Below are positions 6,025 to 6,054 of a DNA stretch of 6,054 bases, in pieces. The translations under genes and the position numbers were made by a program. The number at the start of each line of letters is the position of its first letter. Within the stretch, counting starts at the first letter, position 1. The DNA is taken from the NCBI GenBank assembly GCA_030605915.1, contig JAUWHM010000038.1, positions 1 to 6,054 of the forward strand, read 5' to 3'. Origin of the DNA: Nitrospirota bacterium. GTDB taxonomy: Bacteria; NPL-UPA2; JAGMAN01. The notes under the pieces were generated by a model that had not been told where the DNA came from, ran no database searches, and saw only the letters and a list, made by a program, of their open reading frames with translations.

Positions 6025-6054
6025 GATGAGTCAGGAAGAGCTAGGAAGAGTAAG
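6002..6054 (+). CDS. ISNCY-like transposase, N-terminal fragment at window edge
   Basis: Only 17 full codons are visible, reading MGKKDIIMMSQEELGRV and continuing out of the window. The start has a good ribosome binding site, AGGAGG at 5991-5996, 5 nt before the ATG. The K-D-I-I-x-M-S-x-x-E-L opening resembles the start of ISNCY-family transposases, where a helix-turn-helix that begins the DNA-binding domain follows. The catalytic DDE region is outside the window, so the family call rests on this short motif and on the IS-like repeats upstream. Whether the full gene is intact cannot be judged. Confidence 0.65.
   Translation, partial: MGKKDIIMMSQEELGRV

Larger units (their letters stand above)
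5926..6054 (+). mobile_element. Left end of an insertion sequence, probably ISNCY-like, cut by window edge
   Basis: The non-coding stretch before the transposase start holds two direct copies of AATGTCCTATT (5931-5941 and 5955-5965), 24 bp apart, which look like transposase binding sites at an IS end. A third, inverted partial copy lies in the transposase gene itself. The outer boundary is not defined, because the right end and target duplication lie outside the window; it probably falls close to 5921-5931. The element sits upstream of, and divergent from, the Na/Pi transporter, about 90 bp from its start codon, and so may affect that gene's promoter. Confidence 0.65.

Overview
The window is about 6 kb from a bacterial chromosome of moderate GC content. 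It holds ordinary housekeeping genes interrupted by several small repeats and the edge of an insertion sequence. The proteins identify a bacterium: GatB of the Glu-tRNA(Gln)/Asp-tRNA(Asn) amidotransferase, a C-terminal processing protease, bacterial-type TsaD, and a YjbB-like Na/Pi transporter with a PhoU-like tail. The sequence alone does not fix the phylum. My guess, at low confidence, is an uncultured lineage of the Omnitrophota/Aerophobota type, because short 'GGGACAGCG' repeats and ISNCY-like elements seem common there.

Layout: (1) 1-1095, 3' part of gatB (+). (2) 1096-1302, a near-consensus sigma70-type promoter followed by a leader of about 155 nt with four consecutive hairpins, ending in a strong ribosome binding site. 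(3) 1303-4182, a tight three-gene operon (+): a secreted S41 protease (ctpA-like), a single-pass membrane protein of uncertain function, and tsaD. These genes overlap by 4 and 20 nt, so they are probably translationally coupled. (4) 4183-4209, a short convergent junction holding a repeat copy. (5) 4210-5835, Na/Pi cotransporter-PhoU fusion (-). (6) 5836-6001, non-coding; from about 5926 it is the left end of an insertion sequence whose ISNCY-like transposase starts at 6002 and runs out of the window.

The operon joins envelope proteolysis (ctpA), an envelope protein that may be the remnant of a divergent polysaccharide deacetylase, and tRNA t6A modification (tsaD). I do not infer a joint pathway, since such neighbourhoods are often simple housekeeping clusters.

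The items most worth a second look are: an in-frame insertion of about 40 residues in TsaD that carries a repeat also found, inverted, just after the gene; the four-hairpin ctpA leader with related first and last hairpins; a repeat-rich N-terminus in the middle operon gene; and an inverted repeat at the IS end that could silence transposase translation from read-through transcripts. I saw no CRISPR array, tRNA, rRNA or clear new defence system.
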